Positions 1-9,769 of a stretch of DNA of 64,000 nt are shown piece by piece. Numbering within the stretch: the first letter of the stretch is position 1; every line of letters starts with the position of its first letter. This DNA comes from Corallochytrium limacisporum. Lineage: Eukaryota; Opisthokonta. The notes below the pieces were generated by a model. The model did no database searches, was not told the origin of the DNA, and worked only from the letters and a program-made list of their open reading frames with translations. Location of the stretch: contig PDIP01000082.1 of NCBI GenBank assembly GCA_002811645.1, positions 112,580 to 176,579 on the forward strand, written 5' to 3'. The translations under genes were made by a program, and so were the position numbers.

Positions 1-185
1 AAAATAGCGAACGGGGGAAAGAACACACTCAGGCCTAGCACAGGAAGTGCCACAGGCAGGGCCAGAATTCCCAGAGTGGTCTTCTGCGCAAAATCCAAGA
101 GCATCTCATAGAATTCCCAAGACTTGACAGTCTGTTTGAACACGGCCGGAGCCATGTCCATGGCATTAACCTTTCCAGACGACAT
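1..185 (-). CDS. N-terminal fragment of a putative membrane protein, cut by the window edge
   Basis: Reading leftwards from the ATG at 183-185, the frame stays open for 61 codons to the edge. The protein begins MSSGKVNAMDMAPAVFKQ, a soluble and partly amphipathic stretch. It then enters a hydrophobic segment from about residue 38 (LGILALPVALPVLGLSVFF) that looks like a transmembrane helix. The 5' flank may hold a leader intron: a donor AAG|GTACAT lies near 290 and an acceptor CCCTGTAG near 210, both on the minus strand. I do not recognise the family. The short soluble N-terminus followed by an uncleaved hydrophobic segment suggests a membrane-anchored protein, but the rest lies outside the window. 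Confidence 0.6.
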   Translation of the reverse strand, partial: MSSGKVNAMDMAPAVFKQTVKSWEFYEMLLDFAQKTTLGILALPVALPVLGLSVFFPPFAI

Positions 186-1361
186 GCTCGCTCCCAACGT
201 AACTAACCTACAGGGTAAGAACAAGGAACTAGATTTCGTAGTCCTTTAGACTGTGTGATCCCGCCTGGGCCATGTACCTTCTAGAGATCAGCACAATTTT
301 CGACTCAAATTGGCTTCCTCGTCAATGCTGGCTTCTGTCGTCTTCTGGCTTTTGTGTATCTCTGATTACAATTTAGTTCAAACCCGTACGCGTGATATCG
401 TAGTCTCACAGCACTTGACACAATCGGGCAGCACATCTCTTTCTCTCCCCCCCTCTCCCCCGGGGTTCCCCTTCCCCCTCCAAATTCAGTACGAGGGTTG
501 CCTTATAGTAAGAGAAGGCGACACGAAGTCAAACTTCCCAGCTCATTGGACACTCACTGTCCGGCACAGAGAATTCGTGCTCGCCATTGTGCGACAGCGT
601 CGTGGCCCGCAAGAATTCATGCCGCTCTATTTTTCTCACAGAAAGGGAACGAAAGGAGAGATCTGCTGGGGATGGTTCGGGACTTGGGAAAGGGGGGAGG
701 GGGAAACCGTGCAGAGGGTACCGTTCACCACTCATGGAAAAATGCTGGAGAAACTGCGTGCGTGTAATTAGTTCCCAAGCACACCTTTGCCCGAGCGCGT
801 CCTGTGCTCCTGCGATGAGCTCCTGCTCCGCGCAGTGTGACACGCTCAGTCTGGAGTGAGTGAAAAGGACTGGGAACTCGCCCTTGCCTCTTGGAATTTT
901 CACATTTCACGCCTGTCACGTCTCTCCCGCTCTCTAAATTGAGGGACTCGAGAGAAGGGGAAGAGAGAGGGACGGCGGTGTGCCCACCTGGGCACGCAAT
1001 TGCCAAGTCCCGCGGCACGGAGGGACGGGACCCCTGAAACTCGGCCAACAACCCGTCTGTTGCCCTGAAGTCCTTATCCTTTTTCCTTGCCCCCCCCCCC
1101 AAGGGGGGGTTTAGGGGAGGGGCCATCAGGCGACTGGTCATCCGACGCTGTGCTGGTGCTCCAAACGGTATGCTTAGAGATAAATGGTGCCCATTATACA
1201 TGCACCTCGCCTTAGACCATCAAGACAGAAGCAGTGCGCAAGGTCTTTTGCATGATGAACTGAATCCGGCAGAGACACCAAATCATCGAGTTTTTAGCAA
1301 TTGATTCGTTACCAAGTTTTGAAGCCCAAGGTAAATTAGTGAAAGTACTACTGTTCTATTC
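186..1361. other. Spacer between two minus-strand genes
   Basis: This is the promoter side of the partial gene at 1-185 and the 3' flank of the SREK1-like gene. It contains a T/C-rich stretch (430-480), a purine-rich block (640-720) and a C11-AA-G7 palindrome at 1090-1109. Open frames here start at non-ATG codons and have no recognisable domain. A minus-strand variant of the recurrent spacer motif (GTACTTTCACTAAT) lies near 1337-1350. Confidence 0.6.
1090..1109. repeat. C-run/G-run inverted repeat
   Basis: Eleven C, then AA, then seven G, a perfect snap-back of homopolymers. It lies about 250 bp beyond the stop codon of the SREK1-like gene. It is one of many such tracts in the spacers. Confidence 0.8.
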
Positions 1362-3092
1362 TTACCTGCGACGGTTTCGCGGGGGTACAACTGCGCTTGA
1401 GACCATTGGTACGGGACTTTGATCGAAGGGTTCTGCGCGGCCTTCGTGGGCTGGTGGAGTCGAAGGACGAGACGGGGGATGACGGAGGCTGTGGTGGGAC
1501 TCTGAGTACACTTGTTCAGCGCCCACGTCTTCTAAAGAGCGACTGTCACGACGGCGTCGTTTACGGTCTCCGTAAGAGGTGGGTGATAGTGATGCATCGC
1601 GATGGTTTCCATCCCGATCACTGTCCCGAGTTCGGCGCTGTCGAGCCTTTCTCGACAATGACTTTTCATATTCGTCCCGATGGCGATGTTCACGATCTTT
1701 ACGGTCACGGTAACGGTCCCGATCCGAGCCCCTTCGCTCATGATCCCGGACACGGTCGCGCGAACGATCGCGCGAGCCGTCTCGGTCACGCGAGTAGCGA
1801 CGTCCACCTCTGCGTCTGCGATCTCGGTCTTTGTCATCATTGCGTGCGTTCTCCCAGTCAAGGTCTCTGTCAGCTTTATATTCCCTTTTCTCTCGGTAGC
1901 GATCTCGGTCACGCTCGTAATCCCTTTCGTCGACCATACGCTCTCTCCGCCGCTGTTCCCTGTTATCATGGCGATGCCTAAAGCCACGGCTGTCCATACG
2001 ATCATTGTATGGGTCTACTTCCGAGAACCGTTCTGGGCTGTTGCGTTCAGAGTGATTCTGGTCGTTTTCACGCCTGCTGTCTCGATCATTTCGGGAACGG
2101 CGATACCTGTCATCCTGGTCGCCACTGCGGTAATCGCTGTAGCCACCTCTGTCGTGATCTCGATGACGATCCCTATTTCGATCAAAGTCACGACTACTAT
2201 GGCGGTAAGTATTGCCCCTCTGGTCTCTATCTGGTGTCCACGATCGACCACGGCCGTCGCGAGGATCAGTTTGCCGCTCAGCAAGAAAGTTCTTGTCTGC
2301 TAAGAGATCCTCACCTGCAATTAGCGCTCGATCCGGATCATCTTTATCCGCCTGGTTCATTGATAAGACGCCACTGAGTTCATGCTGCTTATTCATTTGC
2401 CAATGAAAGAGCCAGCTGTCTCCAGTCTTAAGCGGTTTCTTGATGAAGTGTTTGCACGGTCCCTTTTTCAGGCGACGTCCACGAAGATTCTCATCGTAAT
2501 TCATTGCCCGTACAGCAGCTTCCTCAGATGTAAATTCAATGAAACCAAAGCGTGGATCCGTTCCAGGTTCTCCGTTTACTCTCGCAAAATTAACATCACC
2601 AATGGCGCTAAAGTGATCCCACATTTCCAAAGGAGTAATATCGCTGGGCAGGTTCCCAACATAGATCATTTTCTTTGCCTCTATGCGTCTCTCTGGATCT
2701 GATTCGGCAGTTCCTGACTCCCTCTTACCATTCAAAAATACATCCTTGCTCATTCCCGCGCTCGCTGCTACGGCAGCAGGTAAAGCCACCTTCGCATGCT
2801 TAACCTTGTCCAGTTCGGGCCACTTCTTCAGACGACCTACAATGAGGGAACGGTCAAATAAAACGGTGCCAGTAAGATGTAAGCAAATATCTCCGTCATT
2901 CGCACGCTTGAATTCAATATATGCCGTTTTCGGCGACAACTCACCTTGGCTGGGGAACGTAGGAATAATGTCCATGCGCTCAACCTCCCCGATATATTCC
3001 AAGAGTTCGCGAACATGGTGTTCCTTTACAATTGGTGCGATGTTTGTGAATTGCACAAGCTTGGCTGGTAGAACTGTTCTACTTGAAGCCAT
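1362..3092 (-). CDS. SREK1-like splicing factor with two RRMs and an RS/RD tail
   Basis: This 576-residue nuclear RNA-binding protein has the layout of SREK1 (SFRS12): RRM1 at about 9-95 (QFTNIAPIVKEHHVRELLEYIG), RRM2 at about 139-210 (KMIYVGNLPSDITPLEMWDHF, RNP1 RFGFIEF), then a long R/D/S-rich tail from about 285. SREK1 relatives act in spliceosome assembly and splice-site choice. The start is the ATG at 3090-3092; nine further in-frame codons upstream lack an ATG. Upstream, the minus strand carries a well-formed leader intron (3232-3110): donor CAT|GTAAGA, branch point TACTAAC at 3131-3125, acceptor TTTAG. The stop lies inside CGCAG|GTAAGA, a consensus donor, so the true C-terminus may lie in a further exon downstream. 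The gene diverges from the plus-strand gene at 3854. Confidence 0.85.
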   Translation of the reverse strand: MASSRTVLPAKLVQFTNIAPIVKEHHVRELLEYIGEVERMDIIPTFPSQGELSPKTAYIEFKRANDGDICLHLTGTVLFDRSLIVGRLKKWPELDKVKHAKVALPAAVAASAGMSKDVFLNGKRESGTAESDPERRIEAKKMIYVGNLPSDITPLEMWDHFSAIGDVNFARVNGEPGTDPRFGFIEFTSEEAAVRAMNYDENLRGRRLKKGPCKHFIKKPLKTGDSWLFHWQMNKQHELSGVLSMNQADKDDPDRALIAGEDLLADKNFLAERQTDPRDGRGRSWTPDRDQRGNTYRHSSRDFDRNRDRHRDHDRGGYSDYRSGDQDDRYRRSRNDRDSRRENDQNHSERNSPERFSEVDPYNDRMDSRGFRHRHDNREQRRRERMVDERDYERDRDRYREKREYKADRDLDWENARNDDKDRDRRRRGGRRYSRDRDGSRDRSRDRVRDHERRGSDRDRYRDRKDREHRHRDEYEKSLSRKARQRRTRDSDRDGNHRDASLSPTSYGDRKRRRRDSRSLEDVGAEQVYSESHHSLRHPPSRPSTPPAHEGRAEPFDQSPVPMVSSAVVPPRNRRR

Positions 3093-3853
3093 AGTGTGTG
3101 CGTCTGTTTCTAAATTCAAAGATCGTTAGTATCCACTACCTACCTCATCGCGTAACATGTATTCTCCTGAACGATGCCATTGAAAAGAAATGAAATAAAT
3201 GGTAGGACCAATGCTCAAAGTCAAATTCTTACATGTTAGTAATGAATGGATGACAGTACATATTCACTATTCCTGACCTCAGATGCCTAACTTTCCTTCA
3301 CATTACTCATTCATAATTCCTATTTCCGTGGCACTGATACCGACAGAATAGAAAACTGCAACCCGGGTACAAACGGCTTCGATTGTTTCTCTTCGAATTC
3401 GCAAACTTTGGCGGCGGTTAAATCAATTTGTACCACAATCTTAGCCGCGAACAAACCAAACCAAAACCGTACAAGTAGGCATCAAGTTGGTGACGTGTTG
3501 CAAAGACTGCCTTCATCTGGTTGAAAGCCAAGGGTTCAGGCACCAACGGAAGACAGCGCGGATCCATGCTCGGGGGGCATTCCCTGTAGACGTACTCGAC
3601 TTTTTGCGGGTCTCTCTCCTTTGCCTATAACGCGCGCGCCCTCCCCCCTAGCAATTTCTCTCTTCCCGCGTGTCCGGGTCCCCGGGCCGGGCAGGGCTGA
3701 CGGACAGAGGGTCGGGCAGACATGCATTTGCGACGCTGGTGACCTGTCGCAGGGTGAGTACCATTGAGTATTTCAACACCCAAGATTCAGTGTGGAACGG
3801 TGGATTGCTTAACTTTGTATCGCAATGGGACAGCACAGAGAGAAGCGGCGGCG
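3093..3853. promoter_or_regulatory. Divergent promoter region
   Basis: Intergenic region between two divergent genes. It holds the SREK1-like leader intron (3232-3110, minus), a near copy of the recurrent motif (GTACATATTCACTAT, 3256-3270, plus) and an E2F-like TTTGGCGG at 3407-3414. A possible plus-strand leader intron runs from GTGAGTACC near 3752 to a CAG near 3832, leading into the start exon at 3854. The sites are read by eye; no transcript evidence is available. Confidence 0.4.
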
Positions 3854-6236
3854 ATGGGGTAAGTGAGTGAAGATCGCCTCCTTGGCAAACTTGGAGCAAA
3901 CCTTTTCCAGAATGAAGGGTCCAGCACGGCGAGCCGTGTCGCAAACAATGAAATTGCGGCCGTCAGCCAGGCCGAAACGACTCACTGGTAGGACACCTAA
4001 GTCGAGAGGCAAGGTCTCGCCTCTGGAGACTTCAAGAGAAATCCACAAGACGCTGCACCAGCAGCAGAGGTACGATGTACCGGACTGGATGCGGATAGCA
4101 TCTATTAACGTAGATAGTCCGCCCAAATTTATTTTCTTCCAATTACCACCGGAAAAAGACCCCGAGTACAATAGGCTGTCGCGGATAGTTGGCAGCGTCC
4201 CGGATTCACTCAATTTCATTGACACACTGCCGCAGAATTCGTTCGAGCGGGGCACACGGGCTGTGGATATTGACAGAAATGCTCCATTGCTCCACAAGGT
4301 TCAAGACGCTACCCTGTTTCAGATGGGTGCATTGGACTATCGTCTCATGATCAACCATGTGGAGAACTGCCACCTGTGGGCGCGCGCCGAGGCACAACTG
4401 TGGACAAGGCTCGCGGACAACCTGCCAGTGGACAAGAAGCAGCGTGGTTACCGGCAGAAAGTCCGGGATGAAAAGCGAGCTATGGATGCTACTATGGAAC
4501 AGCAAGTCGACGACCACGTCCAGTACGTCAACGAATTACGGGAGCACCTGGCGTCGGTAACTGGATGGGGAATGGGCGGACAATATCCGCATCCCACGGA
4601 ACCAGCACTCAGAAGGGACTCCCACTTCAAAGACTGTGCGGAGGTTGATATGGCACGGGAACCATTTGTGCAAATGATCAAGCAGCAGATCTCTAAGACC
4701 CTTGTGTCTCATGCCAGTGATGGAGACTTAGGTGCATATGCTCAGTACTTGGGACATGATCTGAACTATTACAAGCCTCAGGTGGCTCGTGCGTTGGCCA
4801 GTGTTGCGTCTCTTTTCGGAGTTGGTAGTAGCAAGCAGGCTGGTGACTTTGACGTGTCCACATGGACTCCAGAAATGAGAGAGGCCGTACGCAACGAGAT
4901 CGCAGATGATCTTGCCCCTCAAGTGGTAAACTCAATGACATGGTATACATATTTTCATCAGAATGTGGAGCCTTTGAAGGCACCGTTGGTCATGGAGGCA
5001 CCTAAAGGATACTTTGACGAAGCACCTTTCTGTGGTGCCCATGTCATTGACTACGGTATGCTTCCCTATCTGCGGGCACGCGATCGCCACCTAACGGGTG
5101 TGAGAGGGATTCCTCAACATTTTGTGTACTTTACGTATTTCTTCACACCCATGAAGGGCAATGCGATCATGTACACGCTGACAGATGCACCTAAGTACGA
5201 AGAAGAGTTGTCAAAACCTGGGACAGAGCAGTCCGAGTTTGCTCTGAGGTTGGAACGAATGTCAATCTACGACAATTTTGTGACCGTTTGGCCCCAGGAT
5301 GAGAAACCGGGGCGTGAATTGATTGACCCCTTTGACAATTCAGTGACTGATGGGCCAAGGACACTCGAACGTCATCAAGCAGCGGAACGGGCATACTTTG
5401 AGAGGATGCGTAGGCTCTGTCAGGAACAGTCGCTGCAAAGTGTTGCCCTTCGGAAGGATATTGCGCGACTTTCAGATCTCGACATCGATGACTACAACCA
5501 CGAGGCCATAGGCCGAGTCTTCACTAGTTTCGACACAGCATACGGTAACGAGTGGCAGGACATGTTTGGTCTTGAAGAAGCGAGTCGACACTACCACACA
5601 AATGTTCTCACTTTGGCGGTGCCGTACTTCATGCCGTTCCGTGAGGTATTGCCGCAGTGGCTGTTTCGAATGAGGCGCTGCTTCTGGATCGGAAGGTGCT
5701 TGGCTGAAATGTCTGCGGTGACTCGCCATCCGCAAGCCTGGCATGGCCAGCACGAGGCACAACGTATTGCGTTGTACCATGCTGCATACACCGAGGAGAG
5801 CCCCGGTGATGCCCTGGAAGACCATCTCTATCACCAAAGCTTCCTACACCAAGCGGTGAACAATAGTCAGGTTGAGTTTTCGCAAGCTGTGCATCAGCTT
5901 GCGCAGACCAAACACCCCATGTATCATACTCCAGAAGTCACCGATGCTTTTCTCAAGGCAGCAGAAGCACTGGATACCACACGAAAATCATCCTTGGGCT
6001 TCATGGGTCGCCCTGGCCGCTACCAAACATCAGAAGCCTATTTTGACCACTTCTTCCAAGACAAAGAAGTCGAGTTCGACGCGAGTGCAACCCAACAGCA
6101 CCTTCGTGACGACATTCTCGGTCCTTTGATGTTCAACATGGCTACAAATCAGTGGAAGGAGCACTCTGATAGCATGGTACAGAAGGCGGCGGGAGAAGAT
6201 GAGCGTGAAGCCGGAAATGAAGGCCCGAAAACATGA
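3854..6236 (+). CDS. Large uncharacterised protein, probably mitochondrial, with a split start
   Basis: No in-frame ATG opens this frame at its 5' end. The first in-frame ATG inside the long exon is at 3912 (774 residues). A better model places the start at 3854: exon ATGGG (3854-3858), intron 3859-3910 (GTAAGTGAG...CCTTTTCCAG, 52 nt), then the main exon from 3911. This gives a 776-residue protein beginning MGMKGPARRAV. The N-terminus is rich in R/K and S/T and nearly free of acid, which fits a mitochondrial presequence. The rest is an acidic, aromatic-rich globular sequence (for example YFTYFFTPMKGNAIMYTL) with no transmembrane stretch and no family I recognise. It is not low-complexity, and codon use looks like that of its neighbours, so it is a real gene of unknown function. 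Confidence 0.8.
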
Positions 6237-6245
6237 GCGAGAAGC

Positions 6246-6268
6246 CCCCCTTCCCGGAGGGGGGGGGG
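6246..6268. repeat. C-run/G-run inverted repeat just after a stop codon
   Basis: CCCCCCTTCCCGGAGGGGGGGGGG begins about ten bases after the TGA of the gene ending at 6236. It could fold into a strong hairpin in the 3' UTR. The 6237-6506 spacer otherwise holds only purine-rich sequence. Confidence 0.7.
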
Positions 6269-6506
6269 AAAGGGAGAGGGGAAAGGTTAAGGGTGCCGGT
6301 ATACACGGTGAGACTTCCCGTTTGCCAGTCTCACCCATCTCTGCCCAAGTTAGCACACACGCTTCGGAGCTGTCCTCCACAGGGTACATGAAGGGTCTTT
6401 GTTCAGTGTGGTGACTTCATTCCACAAGGAGTGAAAACATTTGAAGTAATAATTTGTGTAATATAAGCAACAAAGTTCATAGGATAATAGTAAGAGGGTC
6501 AGGAAG

Positions 6507-7204
6507 ATGGCTACAGCTGGCGAAGACCGTGGGATCTGTGCCCTTAGCGAGATCCAGAACTTTGAACAGGGATCCAATGCTGCTGAGCGCGCAAAACTAC
6601 GACATGCTGCCAAGAAGAAGATACTTTCTGAGGAGGGGAAAGAGAATAACCGAACAACTCTCTCAAAAAGGAAACCTGTGGTCTCGAGGACGGCAGTCTG
6701 CAAGGAATCTGGGACTCAAACTGAGCTGATCGGGGAAGACCTAGACTTTAAAATAGAGTGGATGAAATTCCTTAGAACCAAACAACGTCCGAATCTATGG
6801 TGTCGTTTGTGTGGTACTGCTGAGACCAGCAATTGGCGTACGGGCCCTTGGGGCGGTCAGACGCTGTGCAAGTAAGTGCCAGATAAAGTCTACGGCAAGC
6901 AACTAAACATGAGAGAACAAATGGATATTGACCAAACTTCCGAAACAGTGGTTGTGGTAGTGCATACCTAGGCTATGGTAGAGCAGTAAGCATGGATTTG
7001 TCCATGTTCAAGGGCGAAAAGAATCGTACAGTTCCCGTAGCGATCGACGACCCAGACCTGTTCTGTAGGTTGAGGAACCCAAAGAAGCTCATGTCCGGGC
7101 GCAAACGCTCTGGGACGGCCAACAGGAAGGAGATGGAAGAGACAGCCTCCATCCTACTGGGGCTAAGCACTGCCGGCCGCACTCAAGAGCTGCAGAAGAT
7201 ATGA
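6507..7204 (+). CDS. GATA-type zinc finger transcription factor, two exons
   Basis: The unspliced frame stops just after LWCRLCGTAETSNWRTGPWG, in the middle of a GATA finger. Splicing out 6872-6948 (GTAAGTGCC...CCGAAACAG, 77 nt) restores it: exon 1 6507-6871, exon 2 6949-7204, 206 residues. The junction recreates TLCNGCGSAYLGYGRAVSMD and completes a C-x2-C-x18-C-x2-C finger at about residues 98-125. Fingers with an 18-residue loop are typical of plant GATA factors and also occur in fungi; they bind WGATAR sites. The N-terminus is lysine-rich (AAKKKILSEEGKENN) and may include a nuclear signal; the C-terminus is basic and short. The 3' end converges on the LRR gene. Confidence 0.88.
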
Positions 7205-7402
7205 CCTGACTATTGAAGTTCCCAGAAAATTCTACTCTACAATTCATGAAGCAGGCACTGGCTTTGGGCCTTTCAAGTGCTATTTCCAAACTGTGACTCT
7301 AATATGTATGAACTATGCGGTAACGTAAATGCAAACGATGACGACGAATAGAAGTGCCAAAAGGGAGTATGTGGGCGTCGTCTTTTCTTTAACAACGGAT
7401 AG

Positions 7403-8605
7403 TCATGGGACATGCGCCCCGAGGTGTATGGTCTCCATAGCGCAGTGACGACTGCAAACCTGGTGCGCGAGGGGCATGAGGCTGAAGGGTCCAGACCGTA
7501 GGGCCCGACAGGTTTCCGGGGCCATGTAGTTGTGGCTGATGCAAACGAAAGGATCCGTGTAGTATGGACCCTTGCAGTAGTGGCAAGTCTGCGGCTCACC
7601 AACCACATTGTCGATTACGTCCTTGGGGATGATCTTCTGCAGACGTCCCATCGGCATCGTCCGAATGACCACGCGAGAGGCCAGTGATTGCAATGTCTGC
7701 ACCCCCGGGTCAACGATCCGTGGAACAACCTCGTCATCAATGGGCAGGTCGCAGTTGAAGCTTACCAGGCTGCGCAATTTGCAGAATTCGTACGGCAGCG
7801 AGGAAAGGTTGTTGCCCTTGCAGTACAGGACGGACAGCTGCGTGAGGTTACCGAGTTCCGGGATAAGCGCGGTCAGACGATTGTTGCGCACATAAAGCCA
7901 AGACAACTTCGCTAGACGACCCATGCTCCGTGGCAGTGTTGTGATGAGATTGCTCGTCACATCAAGGATGGTCAGATTGCGAAGGTCCCCGATGCTCTCC
8001 GGCAGCTCCTCCAGGGCGCAGTTGTAAGCGTAGACCACGGACAGGTTTCCGCACTGAGTGATTTCCTCCGGCAGGTGCTTCAAAGTAGGATTATTGCTAA
8101 GATAGATCTTTTCCAAAGATTGACATTGCCCGATTTCCGGTGGCAGCTCTACCAATTCGTTGCTGTGCAGGTCGAGGACGGTGATGTTGAGCTCTGTAAA
8201 GAACTCGCCCGGCAGTGTCCTCAAACCATTGTCATTGAGGTAGACCGTCGTCAGGCTGCGCATGCTGACGATGGACTTGGGTATGCTTCCGATACGGTTA
8301 GTGGTCAAGTCCAAAAGGTGAGCCTTGGCCATCTGTGTTACTTCTGAGGGCAAGCAAGTCAGTGCCCGGTCGAACAGATAGATCTCTTGGTCGTGGACGG
8401 TCATAACGGCCACAGAACCATTGGGCAAGGTCACAGGGATCACTTCTTTCTCCGGATGTCGCACCAAAGACACCTCCTTACTGATGGAGTCAATGGTTAC
8501 GTTGAGTCCGATTTCTGGGTGAGTAAAATAGTCCATTCTGTTAGGCATGAAGAGGGCGCGCAGACCAGCCGTCTGAGCTCCAAGAACTCCCGGACTATCG
8601 ATCAT
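7403..8605 (-). CDS. Leucine-rich-repeat protein with a C-terminal Cys/His motif
   Basis: This 400-residue protein has an N-terminal domain of about 90 residues and then about nine typical 23-residue LRRs from about residue 93 to 285 (LPSEVTQMAKAHLLDLTTNR, LPPEIGQCQSLEKIYLSNN). A C-terminal region has paired cysteines: CHYCKGPYYTDPFVC and VCSRHC. A similar LRR-plus-CxxC/CxxxC tail is found in the LRRC58 group, so this may be a metal-binding module; that is an inference. There is no signal peptide or membrane segment, so it is likely a cytosolic scaffold or ubiquitin-ligase adaptor. The ATG at 8603-8605 begins MIDSPGVLGA. The gene converges on the GATA gene. Confidence 0.82.
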   Translation of the reverse strand: MIDSPGVLGAQTAGLRALFMPNRMDYFTHPEIGLNVTIDSISKEVSLVRHPEKEVIPVTLPNGSVAVMTVHDQEIYLFDRALTCLPSEVTQMAKAHLLDLTTNRIGSIPKSIVSMRSLTTVYLNDNGLRTLPGEFFTELNITVLDLHSNELVELPPEIGQCQSLEKIYLSNNPTLKHLPEEITQCGNLSVVYAYNCALEELPESIGDLRNLTILDVTSNLITTLPRSMGRLAKLSWLYVRNNRLTALIPELGNLTQLSVLYCKGNNLSSLPYEFCKLRSLVSFNCDLPIDDEVVPRIVDPGVQTLQSLASRVVIRTMPMGRLQKIIPKDVIDNVVGEPQTCHYCKGPYYTDPFVCISHNYMAPETCRALRSGPFSLMPLAHQVCSRHCAMETIHLGAHVP

Positions 8606-9487
8606 GGTTACTGATTCTTTAACTGTAGTTCAAATACGGTCCTTGTGGCAAGTCTGCTTTCTTCACTGTCCGCCACTTAACTCTACCACATTACTATTGG
8701 ACGTTCCTGTAGGTACACAATATATTTCTTTAGTCGCACTAGAGCTCTACTATTGCTCGATTCTTCACGTGCCGGTGTCCAACCCCGCATGGTGCGCGAT
8801 CGCGGTGCCACCTTATACCTGCAATGTCTGCCACATCATCGTGGGGCCCGTAATCCTCCGTCTCGTTCCCATTCTCCTGCTCACATACTGCCACAGCAGT
8901 GGTGAAGTTGTCGGCTGTGCGGACACGTACATGCGCCGCTAATTCATTACGGCAACGTCTCTACCGTGGACTATTGCGAGCCTGCGCGCACCAGACTGCT
9001 CGCCGGGCCTCGCGCGAGGGGGGGGCGAAACGACCCGCGAGGCGGGAACGACAATCTATCTGGGTCCGACAAAACTGAGAGAAATTTATCAGTTTATTTA
9101 TTATTGAATGTGAAATTTCTCGACGGACGGAAACGCAGTGGACGAGGGTCGCCCGCAGCACAGAAAACCCGTCGCTGATCCCCCCGACCAATCGATCATC
9201 TTCGGTTCCTTTGCGGTTCGTTTCCCCCAGCGCGCGCGATAGGCGATGTGCAGACAAATATGCATCCGCCCTTGTGATGTCAGAACATTTTGTACCGAAA
9301 TTGTCGTGGTAGTCACATCTCTACCTATCTTTTCTTTGTTCTCCCTTCGATTCATATCGCACGGGGACGGAAGGCCCCTCCCCCCCCCTCTCCATTTTCC
9401 AAACCACCACGGTCCAAACGGGCGGGTGAGTTCCTTAGTCGGCCCCGAAGGAACAGAACGGAACGGCAGGGAAGGGAAGGGTGGGGG

Positions 9488-9769
9488 NNNNNNNNNNNNN
9501 NNNNNNNNNNNNNNNNNNNNNNNNNNNNNNNNNNNNNNNNNNNNNNNNNNNNNNNNNNNNNNNNNNNNNNNNNNNNNNNNNNNNNNNNNNNNNNNNNNNN
9601 NNNNNNNNNNNNNNNNNNNNNNNNNNNNNNNNNNNNNNNNNNNNNNNNNNNNNNNNNNNNNNNNNNNNNNNNNNNNNNNNNNNNNNNNNNNNNNNNNNNN
9701 NNNNNNNNNNNNNNNNNNNNNNNNNNNNNNNNNNNNNNNNNNNNNNNNNNNNNNNNNNNCCCTCCCTCC
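9488..9769. other. Assembly gap (282 N)
   Basis: A run of N bordered by GGGTGGGGG on the left and CCCTCCCTCCCTCC on the right. The borders suggest that sequencing failed in a long G/C homopolymer or quadruplex-forming tract. Confidence 0.98.

Noticed and set aside
1397-2377. Long plus-strand ORFs antisense to the SREK1-like gene
   Set aside because: They mirror the repetitive Arg/Asp codons of the real gene.
8604-8942. 112-codon plus ORF whose ATG overlaps the LRR gene's ATG
   Set aside because: It would start on the complementary strand of the LRR start codon, is mostly hydrophobic without helix-like periodicity, and lies in the LRR promoter.
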